Origin: Bacteroidales bacterium
GTDB lineage: Bacteria; Bacteroidota; Bacteroidia; Bacteroidales; UBA932
Assembly: GCA_028686425.1 (NCBI GenBank)
Contig: JAQUBZ010000014.1
Coordinates: forward strand, 1-60,736
Length of the DNA: 60,736 bases
Direction of reading: 5' to 3'
In this document: positions 35,008-44,312 of the stretch, in pieces
Layout of the letters: each line of letters opens with the position of its first letter
Position numbering within the stretch: the stretch's first letter is position 1
The notes under the pieces: generated by a model
Database searches by the model: none
Told to the model about the DNA's origin: nothing
The model's input: the letters and a program-made list of their open reading frames with translations, nothing else
Position numbers and translations under genes: made by a program

Positions 35008-36348
35008 ATGAAGAAAATAATCACGATACTCTCATTTATATTATTGTGCATAAGCGCATTACATGCTGAAAATATTATTTACAAATTTGAAATCAGACAG
35101 GATATAGACAAATCGGCTGCCAAAAAAGTGACAATGGCCATCAGTGAATCCGAACGATTAGATGCAAAATATATAGTGATAGAAATCGACACCTACGGTG
35201 GAGCCGTGGATGCGGCCGACAAGATAAGAACATCGCTCATACGCACCCCCATCCCCACAATCGCGTTCATCAACCCACAAGCCGCATCAGCCGGAGCATT
35301 AATCTCAATTGCCTGTGATTCAATATATATGAGCAAAGGGTCATCTATCGGAGCTGCCACAGTGGTCAATCAGAACGGTGAAGTAATGCCCGATAAATAT
35401 CAGTCGTTCATGAGAGCCATGATGAGGACCACAGCGGAGTCTCACGGCAAGGTCATTATCAACGGCAAAGAGGTATGGCATCGCGACCCGAAGATTGCGC
35501 AACAGATGTGCGATACATCCAACGTATTGAGTTTCACTCAGGAAGAGGCCATCAATGCCAATTATTGTGAGGGGAAAGCCGAAAATATTGAAGAAGTAAT
35601 AGATAATCTCGATATTGACAATTATGTCATTAAAGAGCAGAAACTCAGTACTCTCGACAAGATTATCCTCTTTCTTATGAGTCCATTGCTTCAAGGTATT
35701 TTCATTATGATGATAATAGGAGGTATTTATTTTGAAATTCAGAGCCCGGGAATAGGTTTTGCACTCGTTGTGGCTATCTTTGGAGCCGTTCTCTACTTTG
35801 CTCCCCTCTATCTCGGCGGACTTGCCCAATATTGGGAGATTGCCTTGTTCGTAATAGGTATAGGATTGTTGATTGTGGAAATTTTTGTCACGCCTGGATT
35901 CGGCGTTGCCGGAGTCTCCGGAATAATCCTCATGCTCACCTCTTTTGTATTTGCAATGATTGACAATAATCTCTTTTATTTTGAGGGAAACATTAATTTC
36001 GCTATCCTGTTCAAACCGCTTGCAATAGTAGCCATAGCAGGATTTTCATCCGTATGTCTGTGCATATATCTTGCCCATAAATTATATCCTGGCAAAGCTT
36101 TCGATTATATTGCTCTTCGCACTGAACTTAAAGATAATGAGGGGTGTGTGGGAGTCGAAACCAATCTTTCATCCCATATCGGCAGGGAAGCAACTGTTGT
36201 GAGCGACCTCCATCCGAGCGGTAAAATAGACATAGACGGCAAGCTGTACGAAGCCACTTTGACTATAGGAATGGCTCAAAAAGGTGAAAAAGTTACAATA
36301 ATTCGTGTAGAAGGTGGAAGATTATATTGTGAGAAAACGATGAAATAA
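35008..36348 (+). CDS. NfeD family membrane serine protease (ClpP-like)
   Basis: 446 residues. After a signal peptide (~1-20), the ClpP-like domain (~22-210) has IVIEIDTYGGAVDAADKIR and the nucleophile in NPQAASAGALI (Ser94), with a candidate Lys partner in the ~MRTTAESHGK helix. Four to five transmembrane helices follow (~225-375). The C-terminal NfeD OB-fold domain is ~385-446 (GREATVVSDLHPSGKIDIDGKLYEA). Long NfeD proteases are linked to stomatin-like partners and membrane protein quality control; no stomatin gene is next to it here. Confidence 0.92.
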   Translation: MKKIITILSFILLCISALHAENIIYKFEIRQDIDKSAAKKVTMAISESERLDAKYIVIEIDTYGGAVDAADKIRTSLIRTPIPTIAFINPQAASAGALISIACDSIYMSKGSSIGAATVVNQNGEVMPDKYQSFMRAMMRTTAESHGKVIINGKEVWHRDPKIAQQMCDTSNVLSFTQEEAINANYCEGKAENIEEVIDNLDIDNYVIKEQKLSTLDKIILFLMSPLLQGIFIMMIIGGIYFEIQSPGIGFALVVAIFGAVLYFAPLYLGGLAQYWEIALFVIGIGLLIVEIFVTPGFGVAGVSGIILMLTSFVFAMIDNNLFYFEGNINFAILFKPLAIVAIAGFSSVCLCIYLAHKLYPGKAFDYIALRTELKDNEGCVGVETNLSSHIGREATVVSDLHPSGKIDIDGKLYEATLTIGMAQKGEKVTIIRVEGGRLYCEKTMK

Positions 36349-36357
36349 TTATCTTTG
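36327..36357 (+). promoter_or_regulatory. -33/-7 promoter for carAB
   Basis: TTG (36327-36329), a 20-nt spacer and TATCTTTG (36350-36357) lie 26 nt upstream of the carA ATG; the -33 box is inside the end of the NfeD gene. Confidence 0.6.
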
Positions 36358-36383
36358 CACAATCTTTAATAGCATCAGATACA

Positions 36384-37472
36384 ATGCAAATACTTAACAG
36401 AACCGAATCAGTACTTCAACTTCAGAATGGCCTTGAATTTCAGGGCTTTTCGTTTGGTTATGAGGCACCCTCAGACGGAGAAACGGTATTTTCCACCGCC
36501 ATGGTGGGATATCCGGAATCTCTGACGGACCCTTCCTATTCCGGACAGATTTTATGCGTAACATACCCTCTTATAGGGAATTACGGCGTACCGGAAAATA
36601 AAACAATCAATGGTATTTCAGAAAATTTCGAGTCTGAAAATATCTATGTGCGCGGATTGATTATTTCAGACTACTCCTTTGAATACAGTCACTGGAGTGC
36701 AGTCAAGAGTCTCGACCAATGGCTTAAGGAGAATAAGATTCCGGGGATTTACGGAATCGACACACGTGAATTGACAAAGGTCCTGCGTGAAGGGGGGTCT
36801 CTTCTCGGCAAAATTATTCCTGCCGGATGCAAGAGCGATTGGAACATAGAGGATCCGAATACCGTCAATCAGGTCGGAGTAGTCAGCTGCAAAGAAGTAA
36901 TTCGTTACGGAAGCGGTGATAAAAAGATAGTTCTTGTCGATTGCGGTGTTAAACACAATATATTAAGATGTTTTGTCAAGAGAGGGATAGAGATTATACG
37001 CGTTCCGTGGGATTACAATTTCAATGACGGCTCGATTGGAAATTATGACGGACTGTTCATTTCAAACGGCCCCGGCAATCCCGAATTCTGCGATGTCACA
37101 GTGCAGCATATAAGAGAGACCATGAATCTTGATAAACCGATCTTCGGAATATGCATGGGCAACCAGCTGCTATGCCGTGCAGGCGGAGCGAAAACCTTCA
37201 AACTGAAATACGGCCACAGAAGCCACAATCAGCCTGTGATGATGGTCGGAAGCAACAGATGCTTCATCACTTCTCAAAATCACGGCTATGCCGTCGATAA
37301 TAATACTCTCGGAAAAGATTGGGAACCGTATTTCATCAATATGAATGATGGCACAAACGAGGGAATCAGGCACAAGAGCAAGCCGTTCTTCTCCGCCCAG
37401 TTCCACCCTGAAGCTTCAAGCGGTCCTGTTGATACTGAATTTTTGTTTGACGAATTTATAAAATTGTTATGA
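36384..37472 (+). CDS. carA: Carbamoyl-phosphate synthase small (glutaminase) subunit
   Basis: 362 residues. The N-terminal CarA domain has TVFSTAMVGYPESLTDPSYSGQI (~33-55) and the C-terminal class I glutaminase domain starts near residue 178. The nucleophile Cys is in IFGICMGNQLLC, with a His pair region SQNHGYAV and the catalytic HPE in AQFHPEASSGP. It supplies ammonia from glutamine to CarB for arginine and pyrimidine synthesis. The stop codon overlaps the carB ATG by 4 bases. Confidence 0.97.
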   Translation: MQILNRTESVLQLQNGLEFQGFSFGYEAPSDGETVFSTAMVGYPESLTDPSYSGQILCVTYPLIGNYGVPENKTINGISENFESENIYVRGLIISDYSFEYSHWSAVKSLDQWLKENKIPGIYGIDTRELTKVLREGGSLLGKIIPAGCKSDWNIEDPNTVNQVGVVSCKEVIRYGSGDKKIVLVDCGVKHNILRCFVKRGIEIIRVPWDYNFNDGSIGNYDGLFISNGPGNPEFCDVTVQHIRETMNLDKPIFGICMGNQLLCRAGGAKTFKLKYGHRSHNQPVMMVGSNRCFITSQNHGYAVDNNTLGKDWEPYFINMNDGTNEGIRHKSKPFFSAQFHPEASSGPVDTEFLFDEFIKLL

Positions 37473-40400
37473 TTGATCAATCCATTAAAAAAGTCCTGCT
37501 TTTAGGTTCCGGCGCTCTGAAAATCGGTGAGGCCGGCGAATTTGACTATTCCGGCTCTCAGGCTCTCAAGGCTATGAGAGAAGAGGGTATCTCCACTGTT
37601 CTGATCAATCCAAATATCGCGACAGTTCAGACTTCGGAAGGTGTGGCCGACAAGATATATTTCCTTCCGGTCACCCCCTATTTTGTAGAGAAAGTCATCA
37701 AGAAAGAGAAGCCTCAAGGCATTCTCCTTGCATTCGGGGGACAGACGGCCCTCAATTGCGGTGTAAACCTCTACAAAAACGGCATTTTTGAAAAATACGG
37801 AATCAAAGTGCTCGGCACTCCTGTTCAATCCATAATAGATACTGAAGACAGAGATTATTTTGTCAAGAAGCTTGACCAGATTGATGTCAAGACCATCAAA
37901 AGTCATGCTGTCGAAACTATTGAAGATGCCCGCAAAGCTGCTGCAGAGCTTGGCTATCCTGTCATTTTGAGGGCTGCTTATGCTCTCGGAGGACTTGGCA
38001 GCGGCTTCTGTGACAATGAAGAAGAGTTGAACATTCTTGCCGAAAAATCGTTTTCATATTCGCCTCAGGTGCTCGTAGAGAAATCCCTCAAGGGATGGAA
38101 AGAGATTGAATATGAGGTAGTAAGGGATAAGTTCAATAACTGCATCACAGTCTGCAACATGGAGAATTTCGACCCGCTCGGCATCCACACCGGAGAGAGT
38201 ATCGTCGTAGCCCCTTGTCAGACACTTAACAATCATGATATAAATCTTTTAAGAGAGCTTGCAATACGTATTGTAAGACATATCGGCATTGTAGGCGAGT
38301 GCAATGTGCAATTTGCTTACGACACCGAATCGGATGATTACCGCGTTATCGAAGTCAATGCACGCCTTTCTCGTTCATCGGCTCTTGCTTCAAAAGCCAC
38401 AGGATACCCTCTCGCATTTGTTGCAGCCAAACTCGGTCTCGGTTACGCATTGTTCGAGTTGAAAAATTCGGTGACAAAGACTACTCCCGCATTCTTTGAA
38501 CCCGCTTTGGACTATGTTGTATGCAAGATTCCGCGCTGGGATCTTTCCAAATTCCACGGAGTATCGCGTGAGATAGGAAGCAGCATGAAAAGTGTCGGGG
38601 AAGTAATGGCCATCGGTCGTAATTTTGAAGAGGCCATGCAAAAAGGGTTGAGAATGATCGGGCAGGGTGCTCATGGATTCGTTGCCAATAAGGAGATTGT
38701 GGTACCCGACATAGATAAGGCCCTGAGAGAGCCTACCGACAACCGTATCTTTGTAATATCCAAGGCTTTCCAGAAAGGTTATACTGTAGATGACATTTGC
38801 AGGCTCACAAAGATTGACAAATGGTTTCTCGACAAGCTCTACAATATTATAGTTGTGGCTCGAGAGATTGAAAAGCTCAATACCAAAGAAGAACTCACTC
38901 CTACTCTTCTGAAGCTCGCCAAACAGCTCGGATTTTCAGATTTTCAGATAGGACGTCTGATATTTAAAGACAAGATAGATACCGACCTTGCAGTCAATAA
39001 GATACGCGAATACCGCAAAGGGCTTGGCATCGTCCCTGTAGTCAAGCAGATAGATACTTTGGCAGCCGAATATCCGGCTCAGACCAACTACCTCTATCTG
39101 ACCTACAACGGAGATAAAAACGATTTTGATTACTATGGAGATAAGAAATCTATCATCGTACTCGGTTCGGGAGCATATCGTATCGGAAGTTCGGTAGAAT
39201 TTGACTGGTGCAGTGTCAATGCACTCCAAACCATACGCAAATCGGGATGGAGAGGTGTAATGATCAACTATAACCCTGAAACCGTCTCAACGGACTATGA
39301 TATGTGCGACAGACTCTATTTTGACGAGTTGACATTTGAAAGAGTTATGGATATATACGACCTTGAACAGCCTCACGGCCTCGTGGTATCTGTCGGAGGC
39401 CAGATTCCGAATAACCTCGCCTTGAGACTTGATGAAAACGGGGTAAATATCCTTGGAACAACCGCAGAAAGCATCGATAACGCTGAAGACAGACACAAAT
39501 TCTCATCAATGCTCGATTCTCTCGGTGTAGATCAACCTAAATGGAAAGAGCTGACCACCCTTTCGGATGTTTACAAATTCGTCGATTCGGTTGGATTCCC
39601 TGTATTGGTAAGGCCTTCATACGTCCTTTCGGGGGCTGCAATGAATGTATGTTCCAACAACAACGAACTTGAACAATTTCTTAAGCTCGCCGCCAATGTC
39701 TCTCATAAGCATCCTGTGGTTGTAAGTTCATTCATCCAGAATGCCAAAGAGATTGAATTTGATGCTGTTGCAGATAAGGGAGAAGTAGTTGCATACGCTA
39801 TTTCGGAACATATCGAATTTGCAGGAGTTCACTCCGGAGATGCAACCATTCAGTTCCCTCCTCAAAAGCTATACGTCGAAACTGTCCGCCGTATCAAGAA
39901 GATTGCCAGAAAGATCGCGGGGGCTCTGAACATTTCCGGACCATTCAACATCCAATTTCTTGCAAAAGAGAACGATATTAAGGTCATCGAATGTAATCTG
40001 AGAGCTTCCAGAAGCTTCCCTTTCGTCTCAAAGGTATTGAAAATCAATTTTATAGAGTTGGCAACAAAGATTATGATCGGCGAGAAGGTCACCCCTCCTT
40101 CCAAGAATGCATTTGATCTTGATTATGTGGGAGTCAAGGCTTCTCAATTCTCATTTTCAAGGTTGCAGAAAGCCGACCCTGTCCTCGGTGTCGATATGGC
40201 ATCGACAGGTGAAGTTGGATGTATCGGAGACGATACAAATGAAGCTATTTTGAAAGCGATGCTTTCTGTAGGTTATTCAATCCCTAAAAAGAACATCCTC
40301 CTTTCAACCGGTGACGCCAAGCAGAAAGCCGAGATGTTAAAAGCATCCAAACTATTGATTGACAATGGGTACAATATTTTTGCAACCGGTGGTACATACA

Positions 40401-40696
40401 AATACTGCGTTGAAAACAATATTCCTGCCACCAAGGTGTTATGGCCTAATGAAGAGGGCAAAGAGAAGAATGCACTGCAGATGATTCATGACAAAGAGAT
40501 AGATTTTGTAGTGAACATTCCTAAAAACCTCACACAGGATGAGCTTGATAACGGCTATAAAATCAGACGTGCAGCCATTGATTTCAATATTCCTCTGATT
40601 ACAAATACAAGACTTGCAACCGCATTTATCATCTCATTCTGTAATCTGCCTATTGATGAGATTCAGATTAAGAGTTGGGACGAATATACATCATAG
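37469..40696 (+). CDS. carB: Carbamoyl-phosphate synthase large subunit
   Basis: 1075 residues, standard for CarB. Two homologous ATP-grasp halves are visible: GSGALKIGEAGEFDYSGSQALKA (residues ~11-33) and its counterpart GSGAYRIGSSVEFDWCSVNALQT (~565-587). Each is followed by ATP-grasp loops (PVILRAAYALGGLGSGF and PVLVRPSYVLSGAAMNV) and a metal-binding E-x-N-x-R (VIEVNARLSRSSALASK and VIECNLRASRSFPFVSK). The C-terminal MGS-like regulatory domain occupies ~935-1075 (LLSTGDAKQKAEML, IFATGGTYKY). It condenses bicarbonate, ammonia and two ATP. Co-transcribed with carA. Confidence 0.98.
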   Translation: MIDQSIKKVLLLGSGALKIGEAGEFDYSGSQALKAMREEGISTVLINPNIATVQTSEGVADKIYFLPVTPYFVEKVIKKEKPQGILLAFGGQTALNCGVNLYKNGIFEKYGIKVLGTPVQSIIDTEDRDYFVKKLDQIDVKTIKSHAVETIEDARKAAAELGYPVILRAAYALGGLGSGFCDNEEELNILAEKSFSYSPQVLVEKSLKGWKEIEYEVVRDKFNNCITVCNMENFDPLGIHTGESIVVAPCQTLNNHDINLLRELAIRIVRHIGIVGECNVQFAYDTESDDYRVIEVNARLSRSSALASKATGYPLAFVAAKLGLGYALFELKNSVTKTTPAFFEPALDYVVCKIPRWDLSKFHGVSREIGSSMKSVGEVMAIGRNFEEAMQKGLRMIGQGAHGFVANKEIVVPDIDKALREPTDNRIFVISKAFQKGYTVDDICRLTKIDKWFLDKLYNIIVVAREIEKLNTKEELTPTLLKLAKQLGFSDFQIGRLIFKDKIDTDLAVNKIREYRKGLGIVPVVKQIDTLAAEYPAQTNYLYLTYNGDKNDFDYYGDKKSIIVLGSGAYRIGSSVEFDWCSVNALQTIRKSGWRGVMINYNPETVSTDYDMCDRLYFDELTFERVMDIYDLEQPHGLVVSVGGQIPNNLALRLDENGVNILGTTAESIDNAEDRHKFSSMLDSLGVDQPKWKELTTLSDVYKFVDSVGFPVLVRPSYVLSGAAMNVCSNNNELEQFLKLAANVSHKHPVVVSSFIQNAKEIEFDAVADKGEVVAYAISEHIEFAGVHSGDATIQFPPQKLYVETVRRIKKIARKIAGALNISGPFNIQFLAKENDIKVIECNLRASRSFPFVSKVLKINFIELATKIMIGEKVTPPSKNAFDLDYVGVKASQFSFSRLQKADPVLGVDMASTGEVGCIGDDTNEAILKAMLSVGYSIPKKNILLSTGDAKQKAEMLKASKLLIDNGYNIFATGGTYKYCVENNIPATKVLWPNEEGKEKNALQMIHDKEIDFVVNIPKNLTQDELDNGYKIRRAAIDFNIPLITNTRLATAFIISFCNLPIDEIQIKSWDEYTS

Positions 40697-40708
40697 CAAA
40701 TCGGAAAA

Positions 40709-41674
40709 ATGGAGATATTATTGTTTATAGTCGGAATATTACTGATTCTTCTCGGAGCCACATGGTTGGTTGACGGAGCATCGGGGATTGCACGCAAATT
40801 CGGTCTGTCGGAATTTCTGATTGGTGTAACTATCGTAGGAATAGGCACTTCCACCCCTGAAATGGTAGTCAGTTTTATAGCGGCAATCAAAGGCAATGCC
40901 GACATATCAATTGGTAACATTACCGGTTCAAATATCTTCAACACTTTGTTTATTCTCGGAGCCACAGCATTGGTGGCCCCGATCACTTTTACATCAGGCA
41001 ATATCAAAAGGGATGTTCCGATTGCAATGGGTGCCTCATTTTTAGTATTGTTGATGGCTCTTGATACTGTAATCTGGGGCGGAAATGTTAATATGATAGG
41101 AAGATTTGACGGAATTATTCTGCTTATCTGCTTCGGAATATTTTTGCTCCACTCTTTCAGACATGACGACAAAAATGTTTCCGTCATCGAAGATACACAA
41201 ATTTCAGATAAATCTAAAGATAGAAAACCTATTGCCAATATTATCCTCATTATAATAGGACTTGCCGGATTGATATACGGGGGTAATCTTTTTGTAGATT
41301 CCGCAACAGTCATTGCCGGAAAGCTTGGTGTATCCGATGCTATAATAGCAGTCACCATCATGGCCGGAGGAACGTCGCTTCCCGAACTTGCCACTTGTAT
41401 TGTTGCAGCCCTCAAGAAGAGGGGTCAGATGGCCCTCGGCAATGTATTGGGCTCAAATGTATCCAACATTCTGTTAATTATCGGCGGAAGTGCTGTAATT
41501 ACTCCGCAGACAATGGGAAAAGTTACATTTTTAAGTCTGTTTGTGATGGCATTTGTATCGATTCTGATATTTGTCACCGCATTTACTTTTAAAAAGAAAC
41601 AGCTTGACAGATGGGAAGGTCTCTTGTTTCTTATCCTGTACATCGCCTACATTTATGCAATAATTCAAATATGA
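40709..41674 (+). CDS. Calcium/sodium antiporter (CaCA family, YrbG-like)
   Basis: 321 residues with about ten membrane helices in two inverted halves. Each half carries an alpha-repeat: GVTIVGIGTSTPEMVVSFIAAIKGNADISIGNITGSNIFN (~40-79) and AVTIMAGGTSLPELATCIVAALKKRGQMALGNVLGSNVSN (~212-251). The acidic residues in S/T-x-P-E are the ion-binding glutamates. It exchanges Ca2+ for Na+ or H+ at the inner membrane. It follows carB by 12 nt and its stop overlaps the HAD gene start (ATGA). Confidence 0.95.
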   Translation: MEILLFIVGILLILLGATWLVDGASGIARKFGLSEFLIGVTIVGIGTSTPEMVVSFIAAIKGNADISIGNITGSNIFNTLFILGATALVAPITFTSGNIKRDVPIAMGASFLVLLMALDTVIWGGNVNMIGRFDGIILLICFGIFLLHSFRHDDKNVSVIEDTQISDKSKDRKPIANIILIIIGLAGLIYGGNLFVDSATVIAGKLGVSDAIIAVTIMAGGTSLPELATCIVAALKKRGQMALGNVLGSNVSNILLIIGGSAVITPQTMGKVTFLSLFVMAFVSILIFVTAFTFKKKQLDRWEGLLFLILYIAYIYAIIQI

Positions 41675-42276
41675 CACTTCGTAACATAATATTTGACTTT
41701 GGCGGAGTTTTGATTGATTGGAACCCGCGTCATCTTTATAAGGGATATTTCAAAAGCGATGAGCAGATGGAATATTTTCTAAATAATATCTGTACCAACC
41801 AATGGAATGGCGAAACAGACCGCGGAAGGCCGTTCCGGGAGAGTATTTCTATTCTTCAGGCGCAATATCCGGAGTATCGCGATGCCATTCAGCTCTATAT
41901 GGACGGATGGACGACAATGATAAAAGGGGCCATATCTCCCACTGTGGAAATTTTAAAAGCCCTGAAAGCCAAGGAATATCACTTGTACGGCCTTACCAAT
42001 TGGTCAGCCGAGACATTTCCATACGCTTACAACAGATTTGAGTTTTTGCATATTCTGGAAGGTATTGTTGTATCGGGAGAAGAAAAACTGCTTAAACCGG
42101 ATCCTGCAATTTATAACAGGTTGATTGAAAGGTATCATCTGAAACCCGAAGAATCGTTGTTCATTGATGACAATAATGTCAATGTGGAAGCAGCTGCAGC
42201 TTTGGGAATGAAAGGCATCCATTTTACCGGTGCGGAGGAATTGCTGAATCAATTATCACTTCTCAAGGTATTGTAA
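41671..42276 (+). CDS. HAD family phosphatase (YihX/haloacid dehalogenase type IA)
   Basis: 201 residues from the ATG at 41671, which overlaps the antiporter stop as ATGA; the frame reaches back to 41611 but the HAD fold starts here. Motif I is FDFGGVLIDW (catalytic Asp nucleophile at residue 9, with Gly-Gly instead of the acid/base Asp-x-Asp spacing, as in the YihX group). Motif II is GLTNWS, motif III Lys in SGEEKLLKPDPAIY, and motif IV LFIDDNNVNVEAA. It probably dephosphorylates a sugar phosphate such as glucose-1-phosphate; the substrate is not defined by sequence. Confidence 0.9.
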   Translation: MTLRNIIFDFGGVLIDWNPRHLYKGYFKSDEQMEYFLNNICTNQWNGETDRGRPFRESISILQAQYPEYRDAIQLYMDGWTTMIKGAISPTVEILKALKAKEYHLYGLTNWSAETFPYAYNRFEFLHILEGIVVSGEEKLLKPDPAIYNRLIERYHLKPEESLFIDDNNVNVEAAAALGMKGIHFTGAEELLNQLSLLKVL

Positions 42277-42508
42277 CGGTAAATGCAGCCCCACTGCTAT
42301 CTCGTATGGGGCATCCTGCCAAGCCGGCAATCACATTAAGCGCGGTTATGATTTGATGATTCATATAGGAAAGAAAGGCAGATTGCATTACTGCAGTCGT
42401 TCCATTTTCATCCGGCCATTAAATAAAAATTAAAGAATATAAAGTTCATAACGAATATAGTAATTTTTAGACAAATTATTACTAATTTTGAACATCAATT
42501 TATAAAAA
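42277..42508. other. 232-nt spacer upstream of the Hdr-like operon; contains an unexplained G+C-richer segment
   Basis: The first ~140 bases are richer in G and C than the following A+T-rich promoter region. Both strands are open: a minus frame from 42388 to 42263 would encode 41 residues beginning MQSAFLSYMN, and a plus frame without a good ATG is open to about 42426. I recognise neither. The plus strand has CCCCACTG (42292-42299), a GGGG pairing partner and CCTGCC (42316-42321), which weakly recall the core of a cobalamin riboswitch. It may be a gene relic or a structured leader. Confidence 0.3.
42483..42490 (+). promoter_or_regulatory. -7 promoter element for the Hdr-like/cysteate synthase operon
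   Basis: TAATTTTG is 18 nt before the ATG at 42509, in an A+T-rich stretch; no convincing -33 box at 19-21 nt. Confidence 0.4.
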
Positions 42509-43210
42509 ATGGGAATACTCTATCAAAAACTCACTCAGGATTATCGCATCAAGGAGGGGCTGAAGGCGTGTATTAATTGCGGAACATGCACAGCAATATG
42601 CCCGGCAGCCGAATTTTACAAATACAACCCCAAAACGATAGTAAATATCGTACAAAGTCAGGACGATGACCAGATTGAAGAATTGTTGAAAGGTGAACAA
42701 ATCTGGTATTGCGGAGAATGTATGTCGTGCGTTACAAGATGTCCGCGCAAGAACGCCCCCGGTTTGGTAATAATGGCGCTCCGTTCTTTATCGATTGACA
42801 TGGGATATTTTGTAGAGAGCGAAAAAGGGAGACAGCAACTGCCTCTTACACGTGCCATGTGCGGCAATATTCTCAATTACGGATACTGTGTATATCCGAG
42901 AACCTACAAATACGAAGACCATCCCGAATCGGGACCTGTCGGTAAATGGATCGGAGAGAATCTCGATGCAGTACATGAAAGGCTCGGATCCAACCTTGAC
43001 GGCAAGGGTCCGGGAGTATTAAGAAAAATTCCTCAGGAATCGCTTGATGAGCTGAAAGCCATCTTTGACGTTACGGGTGCCACGCGCAGAATGAAAGTTG
43101 TTGAAGAGGCTTCGAAGCGTAAGGCTGAAGAAATGGGGCTTTCGATGGAGGAATATGAAAAACGTGCATTCAACGTCACAGGTACCCAACACCTGAACCA
43201 TAAAATATAA
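42509..43210 (+). CDS. HdrC-like 4Fe-4S dicluster protein, first gene of the Hdr-like operon
   Basis: 233 residues. Two [4Fe-4S] motifs are intact: C21, C24, C27, C31 (CINCGTCTAICP) and C68, C71, C74, C78 (CGECMSCVTRCP), as in HdrC of heterodisulfide reductase. The remaining ~150 residues (TRAMCGNILNYGYCVYPRTYKYEDHPESGPVG and a charged helical tail) are an extension absent from the minimal ~190-residue HdrC. It would pass electrons between the HdrA-like flavoprotein and an HdrB/D-like subunit in the cytoplasm. The next gene starts 21 nt downstream. Confidence 0.88.
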   Translation: MGILYQKLTQDYRIKEGLKACINCGTCTAICPAAEFYKYNPKTIVNIVQSQDDDQIEELLKGEQIWYCGECMSCVTRCPRKNAPGLVIMALRSLSIDMGYFVESEKGRQQLPLTRAMCGNILNYGYCVYPRTYKYEDHPESGPVGKWIGENLDAVHERLGSNLDGKGPGVLRKIPQESLDELKAIFDVTGATRRMKVVEEASKRKAEEMGLSMEEYEKRAFNVTGTQHLNHKI

Positions 43211-43231
43211 TAACAGAAAACTACTATATCT

Positions 43232-44302
43232 ATGATATTTCAAGGTAAACAAAAGATATGGTCCGACTATCAAAAGGACATTCCGGATGATCACTATTTT
43301 TATGTCAGAAGCTGCATCCGCCAAAACTTCTTTCCTGCTTCAGAGCAGACATTTTTAGATATTGTCCACAACCGTCTCGGCAAGGATTTTTATGAGACAC
43401 CGCATCACACCACCTGCGGAGGTATTGCATATCACGGGGAAGCCATTCCTCAAGAGACCGTGATGACCATTATTGCCCGTCAGTTTGCCCTCATGACCGA
43501 ATCGGGATATGAAAATTATGTATGTTCGTGCATCACCTCTTTCGGATTATATACTGAAACCATGGATGATTGGAGGAATTTTCCCGAACTTGAGGCCAAA
43601 ATACGAGAAGACCTCTGGAAAGCGTGCCGCAGGGAGTTCAAGGTGCCGAAATATCTTGCACACGCCAGCGATGTTATCTATAAATTCCGTAATGAAATAG
43701 CCGAGCGTGCCAAGTTCAGACTCGTCAATAAAGAGACAGGCGAGCCGCTGAGAGTGGTCGAACATATAGGATGTCACTATTCCAAAATGTTCCCGTCCAA
43801 AGGGATTGGCGGCGCCGAATACCCTTACGTACTTGCAGGAATGATTGAATCGTGGGGAGGAGAAGTCATTGATTATCCTGAAAGGAGACATTGCTGCGGA
43901 TTCGGTTTCCGGCAATATCTTGTCAAAGCCAATCGTGGATATTCGATATCCAATACCTATAAGAAGTTTGAATCTATGGAGCCGTACAAGCCTGACATGA
44001 TCATAACCAATTGCCCAGGATGCCCGTTTTTTATGGACAGATGGCAGTATGTGATAGCAGAACAGACAGGCAAGACTTACGGAGAGAACGGATACGGAAT
44101 ACCGGTGTTCACTTACGAAGAGGTGGCGGGACTTGTACTCGGATACAATCCGTGGGATCTGGGACTTCAGATTCATCAGGTCGCAGTCGAGCCGCTGCTC
44201 GACAAAATCGGGATTCCGTATGACAAAGCCGACAAATATAAAGGCAAAAACGGTAAACTTTTGAGGGTTCCTGAATATCCTATGAATATAAAATGTTGCT
44301 AA
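43232..44302 (+). CDS. HdrB-like CCG-domain protein
   Basis: 356 residues. The C-terminal CCG motif is canonical: C181, C221-C222, C261-x-x-C264 (spacing 39 and 38), which in HdrB holds a noncubane [4Fe-4S] cluster at the disulfide-reducing site. The N-terminal motif is modified: C28, then only C62 where a CC pair is expected (TTCGG), then C98-S-C100 instead of CxxC. The region between (residues ~100-175) and the tail (PEYPMNIKCC) are unlike methanogen HdrB. It is likely the thiol/disulfide-active subunit of the complex encoded by this operon. The natural substrate is unknown. Confidence 0.85.
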   Translation: MIFQGKQKIWSDYQKDIPDDHYFYVRSCIRQNFFPASEQTFLDIVHNRLGKDFYETPHHTTCGGIAYHGEAIPQETVMTIIARQFALMTESGYENYVCSCITSFGLYTETMDDWRNFPELEAKIREDLWKACRREFKVPKYLAHASDVIYKFRNEIAERAKFRLVNKETGEPLRVVEHIGCHYSKMFPSKGIGGAEYPYVLAGMIESWGGEVIDYPERRHCCGFGFRQYLVKANRGYSISNTYKKFESMEPYKPDMIITNCPGCPFFMDRWQYVIAEQTGKTYGENGYGIPVFTYEEVAGLVLGYNPWDLGLQIHQVAVEPLLDKIGIPYDKADKYKGKNGKLLRVPEYPMNIKCC

Positions 44303-44312
44303 ATATAGACTT

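Noticed and set aside
42277-42330. Cobalamin riboswitch upstream of the Hdr-like operon
   Set aside because: Only CCACTG, a short pairing and CCTGCC are seen. The upstream core of the riboswitch and a B12-related gene are absent, so I do not call it.
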